Below, one piece after another: positions 12,576 to 25,300 of a stretch of DNA of 60,000 nt. A program made the translations under genes and the position numbers. Source of the stretch: Membranipora membranacea (Eukaryota > Bryozoa > Gymnolaemata > Cheilostomatida > Membraniporidae); assembly GCA_914767715.1 (NCBI GenBank), contig OU612067.1:27194162-27254161 (forward strand), in the 5' to 3' direction. How positions within the stretch are numbered: the first letter of the stretch is position 1; each line of letters begins with the position of its first letter. The notes below the pieces were generated by a model that worked only from the letters and a program-made list of their open reading frames with translations, was not told the DNA's origin and searched no databases.

Positions 12576-15500
12576 ATGCAGAAAGCTGTGAGAAAAATTG
12601 CTGTGGCAATGTCTGGAGGAGTTGACAGCTCAGTTGCAGCCTTGATCTTAAAAAGGAAAGGTAAGTGTGTCAGATCAAAGGGTAAATTGGACCTGAGTCC
12701 ATTGCCCTATCCTCTTAGTCTTAGCATGCTAACCTCTTTATCAGAGTCATTTTTTCCATGCCAATCCTCCATATTTATATTTAATATAGTCATGAGTTTA
12801 TGTTACTGCAGTGACTGTGTGGTCACGTATGATCTTTAAAGAAACTACATTGTTATTAACAATTAATAGATCAGGGAGAAGGGAAGATAGATGTATAGTA
12901 GCTCTTCCAGCCAGAAAATATAATCACATCTCAATTCTCTATTGATGTTATGCGCATGACAAATAGGAATACTGTGGAATACAGGGTCGCGAGTGTAACA
13001 ACAGTCAACATAGATTTGTATCGTGTGTATCATGCAAGGGATTCCTCAGGATTCTCTAGTTTTTCCTGCTATGGGATATCACAATTCTTTCTCAGATCAT
13101 ACTTACCACATGATTGTCGTAAGACTCCAGACCTGTACTTAAATAGAATAATGTCCAATATTACGATCATACCTTACCCCCTCCTCGAATTTCTGGCTGC
13201 AAAGCTATTTCGTTTTTTTTTATTTGATTTGTATTCATTCAATCATCATGACAGATGGTACAGAATGCGAGCGATGGTATGGCATAGTAAAAACATCACA
13301 CTAAAAATTATTTATATACTAGACCGTTGTCATGATAGGTCATGAAAAAATTAAAAAAGCCTTTTCTCCGCCTTTCAGTCCTGCAGAGTTTTGGCCGAAA
13401 AATTTGTATTCATCAACTTTTATTAGAATTAAGCTCGGGAGATTCCAATTTTGTCACAATCACGATCAGCCTTGCAAGATGTCTATTGGCTTGACCTAAT
13501 AACACCCTAAAAATGTGCGTACTCCAGTACTGTTATGTAATCTGATCAAAATGAAAATATTACTATGAGGATAATTTATGATAACGATTTTGATGTATCA
13601 TCACCATCAATCAATCTCAACCCTAAATCTTACATTGGAACCAATAAATAAATCCTAACATATTGTTCCGGAATATGGTAGTTCGAATGGTTTGAGCACC
13701 TTCCGCACATAATCGACATGGCTCATTTTGTTACCAGCAATATCCAATTTGAAGGTCTTTTTCTCTTTCTCATTTCATGAAGATAGAGCAAAATCTATAA
13801 TTGTCTGGCAGCACCCTAACCATGATGTCTATCTCTTGTTGTTGCAGGTTATGATGTGACAGGAGTGTACATGCAGAACTGGAGTGAACACGATGAACAG
13901 GGCTATTGCTCAGGAGAGCAGGATTATCTCGATGCTCAGAAAGTCGCCGACCACTTACAGATCCCACTGAAAAGGGTTGTGTTTGAAAAAGAATACTGGA
14001 ACAATGTGTTCAGGTACTTTATAATAATAATCATTATAATCAACAAAGAAGTAGAATCTTGCTAAATTTCTGCATGCATGAAAAATTATATTTCTTTATT
14101 TTTAAACATTCTGGATAATCAACACCCAGCTTGGGTTATTCAGACGATGAATGCTTGAAACCAATGGAGGTGAAATTCATCACAACATCGTGTATTTGGT
14201 TGAAAAAATTGAAAAGATTTTATTTTGTTTTATCTTATTACCAGCCAGGTGATATCAGGTTATGAACAGGGGCATACACCAAATCCTGATACTCTCTGTA
14301 ATAAATACGTCAAGTTTGGTGCTTTATTTGATCATGTCACAAAGAGGCTGGATACTGATTGGTTAGCTACTGGGCATTACGCCAGATTACAGTACAGCAG
14401 TAAAGGTTTGTATTATAGACAGTTTTCTGAGCTCTTATTTATGCCTCAATTCGGAGTTGTCCTCTCTCCAGTTTGGTACTTTTAACCCACGGCGCATAGG
14501 AAAAACCTGCTGAAAGAGGGTTATCTTGAAAACTGCTTATGTTAGGATAAAAATGATTTTTGATTCAGAGTCTGCACCATTGAAAACCCCATGAGGCAGG
14601 GTTTCCATATCATTGGAGGCTTGAATGTTGATAAATCTTAATTTTTATTGACGAAAATCATGAACAATTCTGCCAAATTGTCCGCAAAACAGGCAGAAAA
14701 TACTATAATTGACTATCCAAATACTAAAATTATTTCCAAAACTATGTCCTTATGAGTTTTCAATGTTGCAGATTCTGAATCAAAAACTTTTTTTTTTCCA
14801 TGATAAGCGGTTTTCAAGAAAACCCTCTTTTCAGCACGTTTTTCCTATGCGGTGTGGGTTAAAAGTACCAAACTGGAGGGAGGACAACTCCGAATTGAGG
14901 CCTAAATCAGAGCTCAGAAAACTGTCTATCAATCCTACTTGAGAGATCAAATCTTTTTGTTGTGTGTATTCGGTGTGCTTTTCTCATTTTATGCTGATAT
15001 ACTGTTCACTAAGGATGCAATACCACTGATGACATGAAGGCACAGGAACTTCAAATTAATGTATTATCATTTTATTGCTATGTCATTTCGTTTTCAATTT
15101 TGTTGTCAATTTTAGAACTCATGGCCATATAGAAAGGTAATTATTCCACATGCACTGACTGCACCTTATCAAATATGCATTGTTATAATATTTCAGGTGT
15201 TAGGTTGTTAAGAGCTGAAGATGAGAATAAAGATCAGACATTTTTCCTCGGCCAGGTCAGCCAGGAGGCGTTACAGAGAACTCTATTCCCTATCGGTGAT
15301 CTACTCAAACCTCAAGTCAAACATTTAGCAGTAAAATATGGGCTTGAGGACATCGCCAGTAAGCGTGAGGTACAGTTTACTCTTTGGGCCTTCCTTCATT
15401 GTAAAGAAAACTTGTGGTAATAAAGCCAAGAGATGTAAAGACTTTAATAAGTTAGGACTTCCTGTATATACCCTGGAAAAAAAGTACCACTGCACTGTAT

Positions 15501-18385
15501 TAATGGTCAATTATGTACAGACTTGAGTTTCACTGTGGTATGATAATTGACACACAACACAATATATATTTACTAAAGTTTTCCGTGGAGAGGAACACCA
15601 CAATGAGTCTATAGACTAATTTCTTACACCCTCCAATGGAGGGTAACAATCTAAATAAAAACTGCCCCACCAATTATCTTGGTGTCAGAAGCCTTGCTTT
15701 AAGTTTCTGCCAGGATGCTGGGAACTGTGGAAGTACTCATCATATATATTATGATGAGTACTTCCACAGTTCCCAGCATCCTGGCAGAAACTTAAAGCAA
15801 GGCTTCTGACACCAAGATAATTGGTGGGGCAGTTTTTATTTAGATTGTTACCCTCCATTGGAGGGTGTAAGAAATTAGTCTATAGACTCATTGTGGTGTT
15901 CCTCTCCACGGAAAACTTTAGTAAAAGGCGAAAGTTTTTCACGAGATAATTGAAGAGAAACCTGAGTTAACTATGAAATGTGTAATTTCCCATCCCTATC
16001 TACTGTGCTCAGAAGTTAACTGATGTCTAACTGAGAGATATGGTTAAAAAACAAACATTCATTCTTACTCGTAGCCATTTACATTGCAGTATATAAAAAA
16101 CGTTTGATTCCAAATATGTTGAATTTTTGACTGCTGAAAATACAACCCAGTTAAGGTCTGGATGAGAATTGACAACAATTTAGACAGAGACGATCCCAAA
16201 TTAATCCAACTCTCAAATGTTCCCCTGTGGAAGAAAGAGAAATTATTTTTGTTTGTTTTGAAATTACCCCTAATTATCTTGTAGTCTTGCCTGGTGCATG
16301 ACACAATCAATAATACCACTGCGGCCATCTAATTGAGTTGCTAGTTGACTTGTCACACTGATAGTTAGGGTCGGCAGTAGTATACAGCACAGTATTGACT
16401 CATGCTGGTGTTGCTAATTTCTATTTTTGTCGCATTCTATTACAAATCCCAAGTACAATGAGGAGTTGTCTCATGTTCAACACCGAAAGCGCAACACCAA
16501 AGTCTACCCTGCTGCTATAACTACTGAGCCTCATCCAATCATGTGGAAACAAAGCTCGCTTTACCAATCAGCCAAGATGCTCAGCAGTTATATCATCTCC
16601 TCTTATCTCTCTGCTTCAAATTATTTAGAATAAATAAATGTTGGGTGTGCGGTTACAATTCACTTGTGCAAATATGGCATTAAACATTGCACAAGGTCCC
16701 TGTTCAAGGTTTTTATTAAAGACATTATCATTTCATTCTTGCAGAGTATGGGTATGTGTTTTGTTGGCAAGAGAAACTTCAAAGACTTTTTATCTGAGGT
16801 GAGTTCTTTTGGTTTTTTCTAGATTATGATGTTTCTCCTCGCCATTTATTTGTACCAATAATCAAAATAAACACAACAGAACAAGGTATGATAACTAAGG
16901 CTAAGACTAGTCCAATATAATTCATGTCAATCGTGATACTCTGTGCTAACCATAACACATGAATACTAAATTTATATGTTTAACTGTTTTAAAATTCATT
17001 CTGGCTGCAGTAATTTTGTTTCCGTGTGTTAATAATAGACGAAAGCACCTGTTCCACTGTAATAAAATTAATTATTAATAATCAGTGTAAAAATCCCATA
17101 CCCATACACACTGATTATTAATAATCAATTTTATCACAGTGGAGCTGGTCCGAATTTGCCTAATCTCCCTATAGGTAATCTGGTTGTACTTATCATATTG
17201 TAGCAGGTAACATGTTAGATAAAGTGCTCAAACTCTACTGGGTTCCTAGTTTAGTGGCATTCAACTACAGAGATTCAGCACTTCTTAACTGACACTCCTC
17301 AAATAGAAGATAAAACTCACATCTCTGATTTCTGATGGTGGTGTTGAATTATCCATTCTCTGCTTATTTCATTTTAATTTAATTCTCTCTCCGTAGTACG
17401 TGACGACACCACCAGGATATATGATAGACATAGACACAGGGAGAGTGTTAGGTCAGCATCAGGGTATACATATGTGGACGCATGCTCAGTGTGCTCACAT
17501 CGGCGGACAATCAAGTAAATACTTTGTATGTCAGATAGATGCTGAGACCAACACACTGTACCTGGTGAGTGAAAAGCTACCAGGCTACACTATAAGCTTC
17601 ACATTGAGACTTTCCAAAAATATATAAAAATAGTATTATGATAATAATTATATATGATAATTTATGATAGTAATGTTATTTGAACTGATGTTGACAGCAC
17701 ATTTGAATGCTTCAGATTGAAATGAAACAGATTTGCAAATGTTTCCTTATTTACCTACTTTTATGATCGTCTTGATCTGGACCCAAACTAAACTTTAATC
17801 ATTTGTCCCATCTGTGTTCCGGTCAATGAATTTACTGACGATCATTGTATTCAATTTCTTACAATCGCTTATCTATATAACAAATTTCGCTGTATATCGA
17901 GGTTACTATAAGTACTCCTCTCACAAACATCTTCTCCGGCCGGAAGGCGTCAGAAGGCAAGTGTAATCATCCTTCCTAATCCTATAGTGTGTCATCATTG
18001 TCATCATAATCAAAATATATTTGAAACCTTTGTAATCTCTTTTTAGGCTGCAGGTAGGGATCACCCTGCATTAGACTGTTCTTGGTTTACCTGCGGTACA
18101 CCACACTGGATATCCACTAAACACAAGGACAAGTTTATGTCACATCGAGTAGTTGTCTGCACATGTAGAGTTATGCACAGGAAGGCTCTGATACCGTGTA
18201 ATATAATACAAGATGAAGACACAGGTCAAGTGACTGTAGAGTTATCCCATCCTGTATCAGGCTGGGTCTGCCCTGGACAGTTTGCTGTATTTTATGATGG
18301 TGATGAATGCATTGGCAGCGCTCTTATTACAGCCAAGGAAAGGTATGTAGCAGTAGATGAAGGGCAGCAATGGGACAGGGGCTGA
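12576..18385 (+). CDS. TRMU: TRMU/MnmA, mitochondrial tRNA-specific 2-thiouridylase
   Basis: The enzyme activates U34 of mitochondrial tRNAs for Lys, Glu and Gln with ATP and inserts sulfur to give the 2-thiouridine of mature wobble bases. Seven exons join in phase (12576-12660, 13848-14013, 14245-14405, 15197-15369, 16745-16798, 17397-17564, 18047-18385) to 381 residues, near the usual family length. The PP-loop SGGVDSS lies at residues 13-19. Two cysteines match the catalytic pair: Cys102 in TPNPDTLCNKYVKF and Cys200 in MGMCFVGKRNFKDFL. The end has the MnmA C-terminal barrel motifs CPGQFAVFYDGDECIGSA. The central-domain GQR motif reads AQC (HAQCAHIGG). A classical presequence is not obvious at the N-terminus. 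The last exon may instead splice at GAAAG|GTATGT near 18342, so the final 14 residues are less certain. Confidence 0.93.
14418..14926. mobile_element. Foldback/MITE-like element in TRMU intron 3, TA flanks
   Basis: Two inverted arms of about 180 bp (14418-14598 and 14746-14926) are roughly 80-90% complementary by eye. The element ends in GACAGTTTTCTGAGCTC and its reverse complement, and is flanked on both sides by TA (14416-14417 and 14927-14928), as for Tc1/mariner-superfamily insertions. No transposase is present. It starts 12 bases after the exon 3 donor. Confidence 0.65.
15569..15925. repeat. Perfect 175-bp inverted repeat with 7-bp spacer in TRMU intron 4
   Basis: Arms 15569-15743 and 15751-15925 are reverse complements with no mismatch that I could find, around the spacer ATATATT. 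The palindrome ends in TTTACTAAAG / CTTTAGTAAA. There is no coding content and no clear target-site duplication beyond a possible TA inside the palindrome. The intron would form a very stable RNA hairpin. A foldback transposon is the natural reading; an assembly or cloning palindrome is possible. Confidence 0.85.
17054..17142. repeat. Short AT-rich hairpin in TRMU intron 5
   Basis: Inverted arms 17054-17088 and 17108-17142 (35 bp, two mismatches) flank a 19-bp loop. The outer ends are CCACTGT / ACAGTGG. It resembles a small MITE, without a clear target duplication. Confidence 0.6.
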
Positions 18386-19316
18386 AATGATGCCTGCCTG
18401 GGTACAGCTTGCTGGTTGCTTGAATTGTAAGATTCTCTGTATATTCTCTGTAGATTCTCTGTATATAATATGGAAATCTTTTTGACTGCAATGAGATCTT
18501 TCAAAGCAGTGAATGTTTGTTTATGTTGTATGGAATATTTTATTGTTCATAAAATATCACACCAATGTATTATGCGGCATTTTCATTAAATACCATCATA
18601 GTAATGTAATGCTAGTGATAAAAAAGTTTGAAAGTCAAATTACATTGAGTCATTAGTAAAGAAAATATTATAAATATGATACCAGTAATCAGAAATAAAT
18701 ACAGATCTTCAAAAGAAAAGGAAAAACCAGTGCTGTTGTAATCTACTTGACACCAGTGCTACTTCAGTTAATCTAAGTGCAGAGTGCATAAGCCTTTATC
18801 TAACTTTTTTGTAACTGTTAATTGATTGGGTGAGAAAAAGATGTCATGAGGGGTTACACCAAAGCTGTTGCTCCTTGGTTACACTGATGCAAAAACTTTC
18901 ATATTTTCTGCACAACATGATCAAATGATTGAGCTGGAATGTGAATGTCTATGATATATCCAAATTATTACATTGCTTGCTTCAGGATGTTTGGGACACA
19001 AACTCACTGCTTGTTTTGCTGTTTCAAGGTCGAATTTAGATAGCTGGAGTTGTCCCTTTAATGTCAGAGAGAAGATAACTACTCATAATTAGAATCCTTG
19101 ACAGGATACATGCAATTAACAATGATTGTTGTACGTAAAGGATTCTACACGCATATCCATAATAAATGCTAAGCACAAAACAAGATAATAAAGGAATGCG
19201 CCAATGATTTAGTTTAAAAAAACCGTATTCATTGTCCATTGAGCCTAAAACTTTAGCTGATACCTTGAGTGACCGAAATGTTAGACTTATTACTAGTCTT
19301 ACAATGATTGATGTGG
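18386..19316. other. Convergent intergenic region between TRMU and the VPV-repeat gene
   Basis: About 930 bp separates two stop codons facing each other. It should hold both 3' untranslated regions. Apart from the candidate poly(A) signal of TRMU I see nothing in it. Confidence 0.5.
18694..18699 (+). terminator. Candidate TRMU polyadenylation signal
   Basis: AATAAA about 310 bases after the TRMU stop codon is the first canonical hexamer I found on the plus strand. Position and sequence are suitable, but no transcript evidence is available. Confidence 0.35.
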
Positions 19317-22300
19317 TTAGTAGCGTCGGCGGTTAGGGAATTCACTGATAGAGTCACTGAGATGAGCAGGCATCTGTCCCCCATTATAACTCTGAGGTGA
19401 GAAGGGACGATCAACATAGTCTCTACTTCTTCTCTCCTACAAACACAGCATAGAAAAAATTGTAGGTAGCTGAAAACCCCCCTCAACATTTATATTACAT
19501 TGATCTAGGGAAAGTAATCTTGTGTTGAAAGAGAATCTAGTTTGCTGAGTATTTTTATTTATTAAGAGTGTTTGTCACTGTCTGTATAGCTGTGAGTTTT
19601 TTATTTGAGAAATGAGTTAAATCAGAAATGAGTTATAATATATCCACCAGTAAGGGCTGGGCTACATAAACATGAGATACAAGTTTGAGTATAACAATCA
19701 AACTTGTTGAGATGAATGTATCAAATTGTAGCACAGTGCTAGACATGTATTTACTCAAGTAGAAAGATACCTTGTGGCAGCGCTAGAGAATATAACTGGT
19801 ATATGACACCATGGAATGGAAAGATACAGTTGGTCTATTAGTATGGTTTCAGTTTACTAAGTGTACTTTTTGGTTATTCTACACTAAGATTACCCACGCA
19901 TCATTCCTTAGGCTTCACTTTTCTATAAATTTACAAAATATGATCTCAGAAATTATCCAGGGTCGGCTTGTTCCAGTCGTGCATTATGGTAATGGTAACT
20001 TTTGATGGTAATTGCTGAACCGAGATTGGATTTTTGGTTAACACTGGTTGTCTTCAGATAATTGGAGTTTGGTTTTACAAAACTTCTATTCGGGCGAGAC
20101 CAGACGTCATCAGTCTGCAGCAATTTGGCATGAATTTCTTTTTGAAGTGCATGCCAGCCTGTATTTTTATGATTGGTTAAGCTTAGTGTGAGGTTATCTT
20201 ACCTTGATGTAGTATTCAGCTCCTCTTGAAGCATCTCTGTATGATTTCTTGCTCTTCCCTCTTTCCTGATTTGGTCTAAAATAGTAATATTATATCATTT
20301 GAGTACCGATGTCACCAGAAACAAAACATTGGAAAGGCACATACACTGTGAGATTTATCTGTATCTTTCTGAAAAGCTGGGATGATGGAAAAACTGCAGA
20401 AGGATTTAACATTTATATTTTGCTGTAAATTACAATGTGCCAAGCTTTTGGGTACTGAGAAATCTACAGAGTTTTTGCAAAATTCTTTTTGATTTCAATC
20501 TTACCTATAATAATCATAGCCCTCGATATCATCTCTATCATCTCTGCGTGATTCCCTGCGGTCTTCTCTTCTTGGGCTATAATCCGGTCTACCTGCTCGA
20601 CCGTTCTCACTCACCTCTGTAATTCTCATACCCGCCATGCCGTTACTACAAGACATGAATAAATAATCAGTCCTATTGTCATGATCGAGCTGATAAATTT
20701 GCATAACGTAATAATATCTACAGCAATAGAATAGTTTTTAAACAATGGTCGTGATAACTCTTAGCCCCACTGGTTGAATGATTTTCTTTTATAATATCTG
20801 TCCTTTGACTGAATTGTTTACAGATTGTGCTTTGTACCATCAGGTTATGACAACATAGACAACCCCAGATTGTTTGGTTTCCAAAATAGTTAGAGCTCAG
20901 GATGGAAGGACATGATAATGGTCTAAATAAGCACACTATACCTAGGGCTAAACTCTCTACGTCTCCCTCTATCAGAGGACGATCCACTGGAGCTACTCCG
21001 TCTCCTTCTTCTCTCATCCCTGCGGCGGGGTTCTGGGGGAGTTCTTATTCTACCCTGTGATTGTGAAGCATAGCCTCCTTGTGGAGGAGGACCATATCCT
21101 CCCTGATAGCGAGGGCCATAATATCTGCCTCCGTCATATAGAGGGTAGTCTGAATAACGCTCCCTCCTCTCTCCTTCTCTCCTCCAATCGAAACCATCCA
21201 ACTGCACAGAGAATGAGATCAAGTGGAATGTGTATCCTTTTTGCAAAAAGATTGAGGCTCTCATCAGCAAACTTTACATTTGAACAAGTGATGGTGTTCC
21301 TGTTTATAAGCGCAATTGTAGTTGTGTAATTATGATTACACAACTAAATGCTGAAGGTTCTACGACAAAGTCTCACTGATGCCTGTGGTATTATATGTAC
21401 AAAATGTTCATGCTGGTACTCACTCTAGGCTCCTGACTGTAGTATTGTCGTTCTCTCCTCCTTTTCTTCCTCCCTCTAACCTTCATAGGTATCGGGTAAA
21501 AGTGTGGTACCTCAACTGGGACCTGATATGGCACCTTAATATAGAACAGTAAATGTATTAGAGTAATTTTACACAAACTGCTAATCGTCCTGACCTAATC
21601 ATACGCGCCTTAGCATCACATAACAAGATCGATGTTACGCAATGAAATAACATTCTCCAAGCTCAAAAAAGATTCCTATTTATATATTGTAGTTCCTCAT
21701 GAAAGCACACAAATGCGCATGTACAAATTTTTGTTTCTATTGTAGTGGTATAAATTTGCAAACGCATCAACTATGCAAGTTTTACATCTTTAAGATTGCT
21801 TAACTTTTGTATAGATGCCACTCAAAAAACAGACTCAGACTGGGAATCAAAAGTGTAACGTAATATGTGCAATTGGTTATTGACCATAAGACCTGGGATT
21901 ACCGTCTAGAGCAAAGTTGAGCCCCCGCATATTGTTAACTAAAACTGAGCTTGTAAAATGAATATATATACATATAGATCCGTACCTCAACCGGATACGG
22001 TACTGGTATCTCCTGCACCTGGGGAGGCTCTCTGATCAACTGTGGGGGTCCCTCAACCTCCACATAGACAGGCACTGGTACCTCAACTATCTGAGGGGGT
22101 GGCGTAGGTGCCCGCACTTCATATGGAACTCTCACCTCTCGATCTATATACTGTAAGATATGAGAATAGGGGGGTGTGAGTTGATTAGAGTATTATGCAT
22201 TTAGGATTGCCTTTCCTAAGCTGTCACCAATAGCGGCAGGGAGACTCTTGACACACTCAAAACAAATCAAACTTGACTTATAGATGATGTAGATAAGTGT

Positions 22301-25300
22301 TTGAATATGTCAATATGAGTGGAGTGTTAGGTAATTATAACTTTGATCTGCGACAGACATAATATTTATATAGTCACAATCTTAGTATTATGATCAATAT
22401 TGAAACACGCCTCCAAACTACTTGGTATTTTTTCAATGTATTGTCAAATTATGCCGTTTATGAATGCAAATCCTAGCTTATTCAACACACCACTTTCGCT
22501 TCTGGTTTAAAGTGCTCACCTCACCATCGGAGTAAAATATTTATGTTTACTGTCAATGGGAACCTAGCCTAGTTGTCGGCTCCCATGCCAGACTATAGCA
22601 CTGGCGAACTAGTGTCATATTATATTGTCAATTGTTTGATCAGCTCTACTTTCGGTGCTGCTGCATAGCAAATAATATATTGTCTGATCCCACGGGTTTT
22701 AAGTCTCAAGTTCCAAAATGTAGGACCAATGTAAGCAAAAACCTTCAAAAAATTAAATAAACCAAGAGCATCGCAGATCCGGAGAACTTCCTGGAGGGGT
22801 AAGCTTACAAGATACCTTTGTCTGACAATACATAACGTATTGCACAAGAAAATATGCCACCTAGTTTCAATACTGGAATAGTACTTCTCATTGCAAAAGT
22901 GATTAGGGATGCCCCAGAATCGGCAAAGTGAACATAAATTGAATTAACACTAGTCTGTTATGTTCATATTGTAATAAATTCAAAATAATCGGGGATTCAC
23001 TGTTCTGTAGAATCTTTGTCTAGATCAGACGATATTTGGGAGTTTTCTAAAAAGAGAATCGCTGAGTATGATCATTATGTTATTGTCTAAGTACTCGTAT
23101 AGGCATTGGATAGGCTTTATTTTTTCTCCATATATCAGAAAATTTGATGCCCTGCAGTGAAAACAAATGTACTCAGACATACTAACCTCAGGTACATATA
23201 CGATCTGTGGTGGAGGAGTAGGAGCTCTGATATGTACAGGTACCTGAACCTCTACCGGTACCTCGACAGGTACCTGTACCTCATACGGGACAGGTACCTG
23301 AACAGGCACTTCTATCGGGATCTCCCTCTCTATAATCTGTAAAATAAAAACACGGTCCCGTCATTATGATGACTAGTATGTCGCCTAGTCACAAGTCACT
23401 ATGTCACATCAAGAAAAGAATTAAAGAGGTGCCGGAACAAGGAACCAGAATTATTCTATACACTGATGAACAATAAAAGCCAGAATTTGGTAATCATTTT
23501 CAAAGTGCTGTGAAACAAAGTGTGACCCTGTAACCCTACACCCGTAAATATTTTAGAGATTTCACCATAAGGCAGTCGTTGACTCACTGGCAGGTTAAAT
23601 AAGCCTTGAACAAAAAGAGTAGGCTTAGGTTAAATATCCTCAGTACTATCAGTGTTCACATATCTCACCTCCGGTTCACTCTGTATATACACAGGTACCT
23701 CTATAGGTATATGTATAGGTTTCTCTATCTCCACTGGTACCTCTACCGGTACACGGACCTCCTCCCTCACAGGTACTTCTTTTATTACCTCCCTGTCATA
23801 AGGTACGGGAACTTCTACTGGTCTGTCTATCACCTCCCTACAGTAGTTAACATCAGTGATAAAATTACAGCTGGTATAAATGGGCAGACAACTTTCAGAT
23901 TTATATAGTATACTCATTATCATATTACCTGGGACAGGTCATATAGGTCTCAGGGGGATGACAATGAAAGTAATGGCACATAAGGCTTCTGCAATTCACA
24001 CTCTGTGGCTATTTTTGACTGCCAAAAAAAATTAACCAACCCGCATTTGATTAACGGACAAAAATGCATTTAAGTGTATGGGTGTTCCTGATGCTAGATA
24101 TCATATTCACGTATGTAAAGAAGAACATTTAGTGGGTCCAAAGAGTTAAAGACAACTGCTGTCTTTAACTCCTTGGTGGGTCACTAAATTATTTCAGGCT
24201 ACATGCTAAGTTTCTGGCTAGCCAAACCTCTGAGATTTAAATTCTTATGTGCTTTTGAGTTAAAAGGCAGCTCTCAGCATTGGCTATCGATTCGATTGTA
24301 GATTATTGAAATTCTTTGGCACAATAAATATGCTCATCTGCTCACAACAACAGGTAACTATTCTTAATGGGCCTGTCTGCGTACATGGATATGAGGTGAG
24401 TATCATATATTCCACATCTATAGCCGACCTCAGGTCTCTTACTACAATGATGAGCCCATTTCTCTCACAACTCTTTCCCATATAGTGTGTGATTGGAATA
24501 TCATAACAAGTGGTCAAGTGACTACTTGTAGTGATCAACAATGGATGTTCACCAAAACCGACACCTTGTCTTGGGTTCATAGAAAAACTGACATGAGCTG
24601 TTCAACACTGAGAGTGAACCTTAAAATCCACGAGTGCTGTAATGGCTATGTAATAGCACAGGGCAGTCAACTTCTTCTTACCTGATAACCTTAGGTGGTG
24701 TAGGGATATATCTTGGCCTGTCCACAACCATAACTTTAGGAGGCGGGGCCTTGATATAAAGAGGCGGAGGCTGGACCACTTTGATCTTCTCTCTGACCAC
24801 AGGCTTACTCTTTTGTGAGACGACCCTCTGTGGTGCGGTGATCTGCTGTCTCGGTATTCTGTACTCTGACCTCTGTGGTGGGGTCAGCTGCTGATGAGGC
24901 GGTGCATACTCTGATCTCTGCATTGATGGGTTTATATTCAGTGGTGGAATAAACTGTTGAGGGGGAGCTTGCCGTGTTGAAGCAGAGTGTATGACCTGAA
25001 AAATAGGGACAATGCACCAAATTAAAAAAAATACAGACAGACAATTATATATATTAACTATAGCTTGAAATGATTTTAATAAGCGGGAATTTGTGGCAAC
25101 ATAGTGAAAGGTGGAGGAAATAGGAGTTAATACAACAGGTTTTAGGTTTTTTTCAAGTAAATTTGTGATCCTAAGCAATGCTTATCCCTGCCATGTCCAA
25201 CACATTGGTCCCAATTAAGCGTAACCCAGTGAACAGCAAATCTTGAAACTTATTCTTAGCCCAAAAGCAAGTCGCGGCTTAAAATCCCACGATAATACGT

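Noticed and set aside
12950-13345. 131-codon plus-strand frame in TRMU intron 1
   Set aside because: It lies within a well-bounded intron and has no recognisable domain or suitable splice sites.
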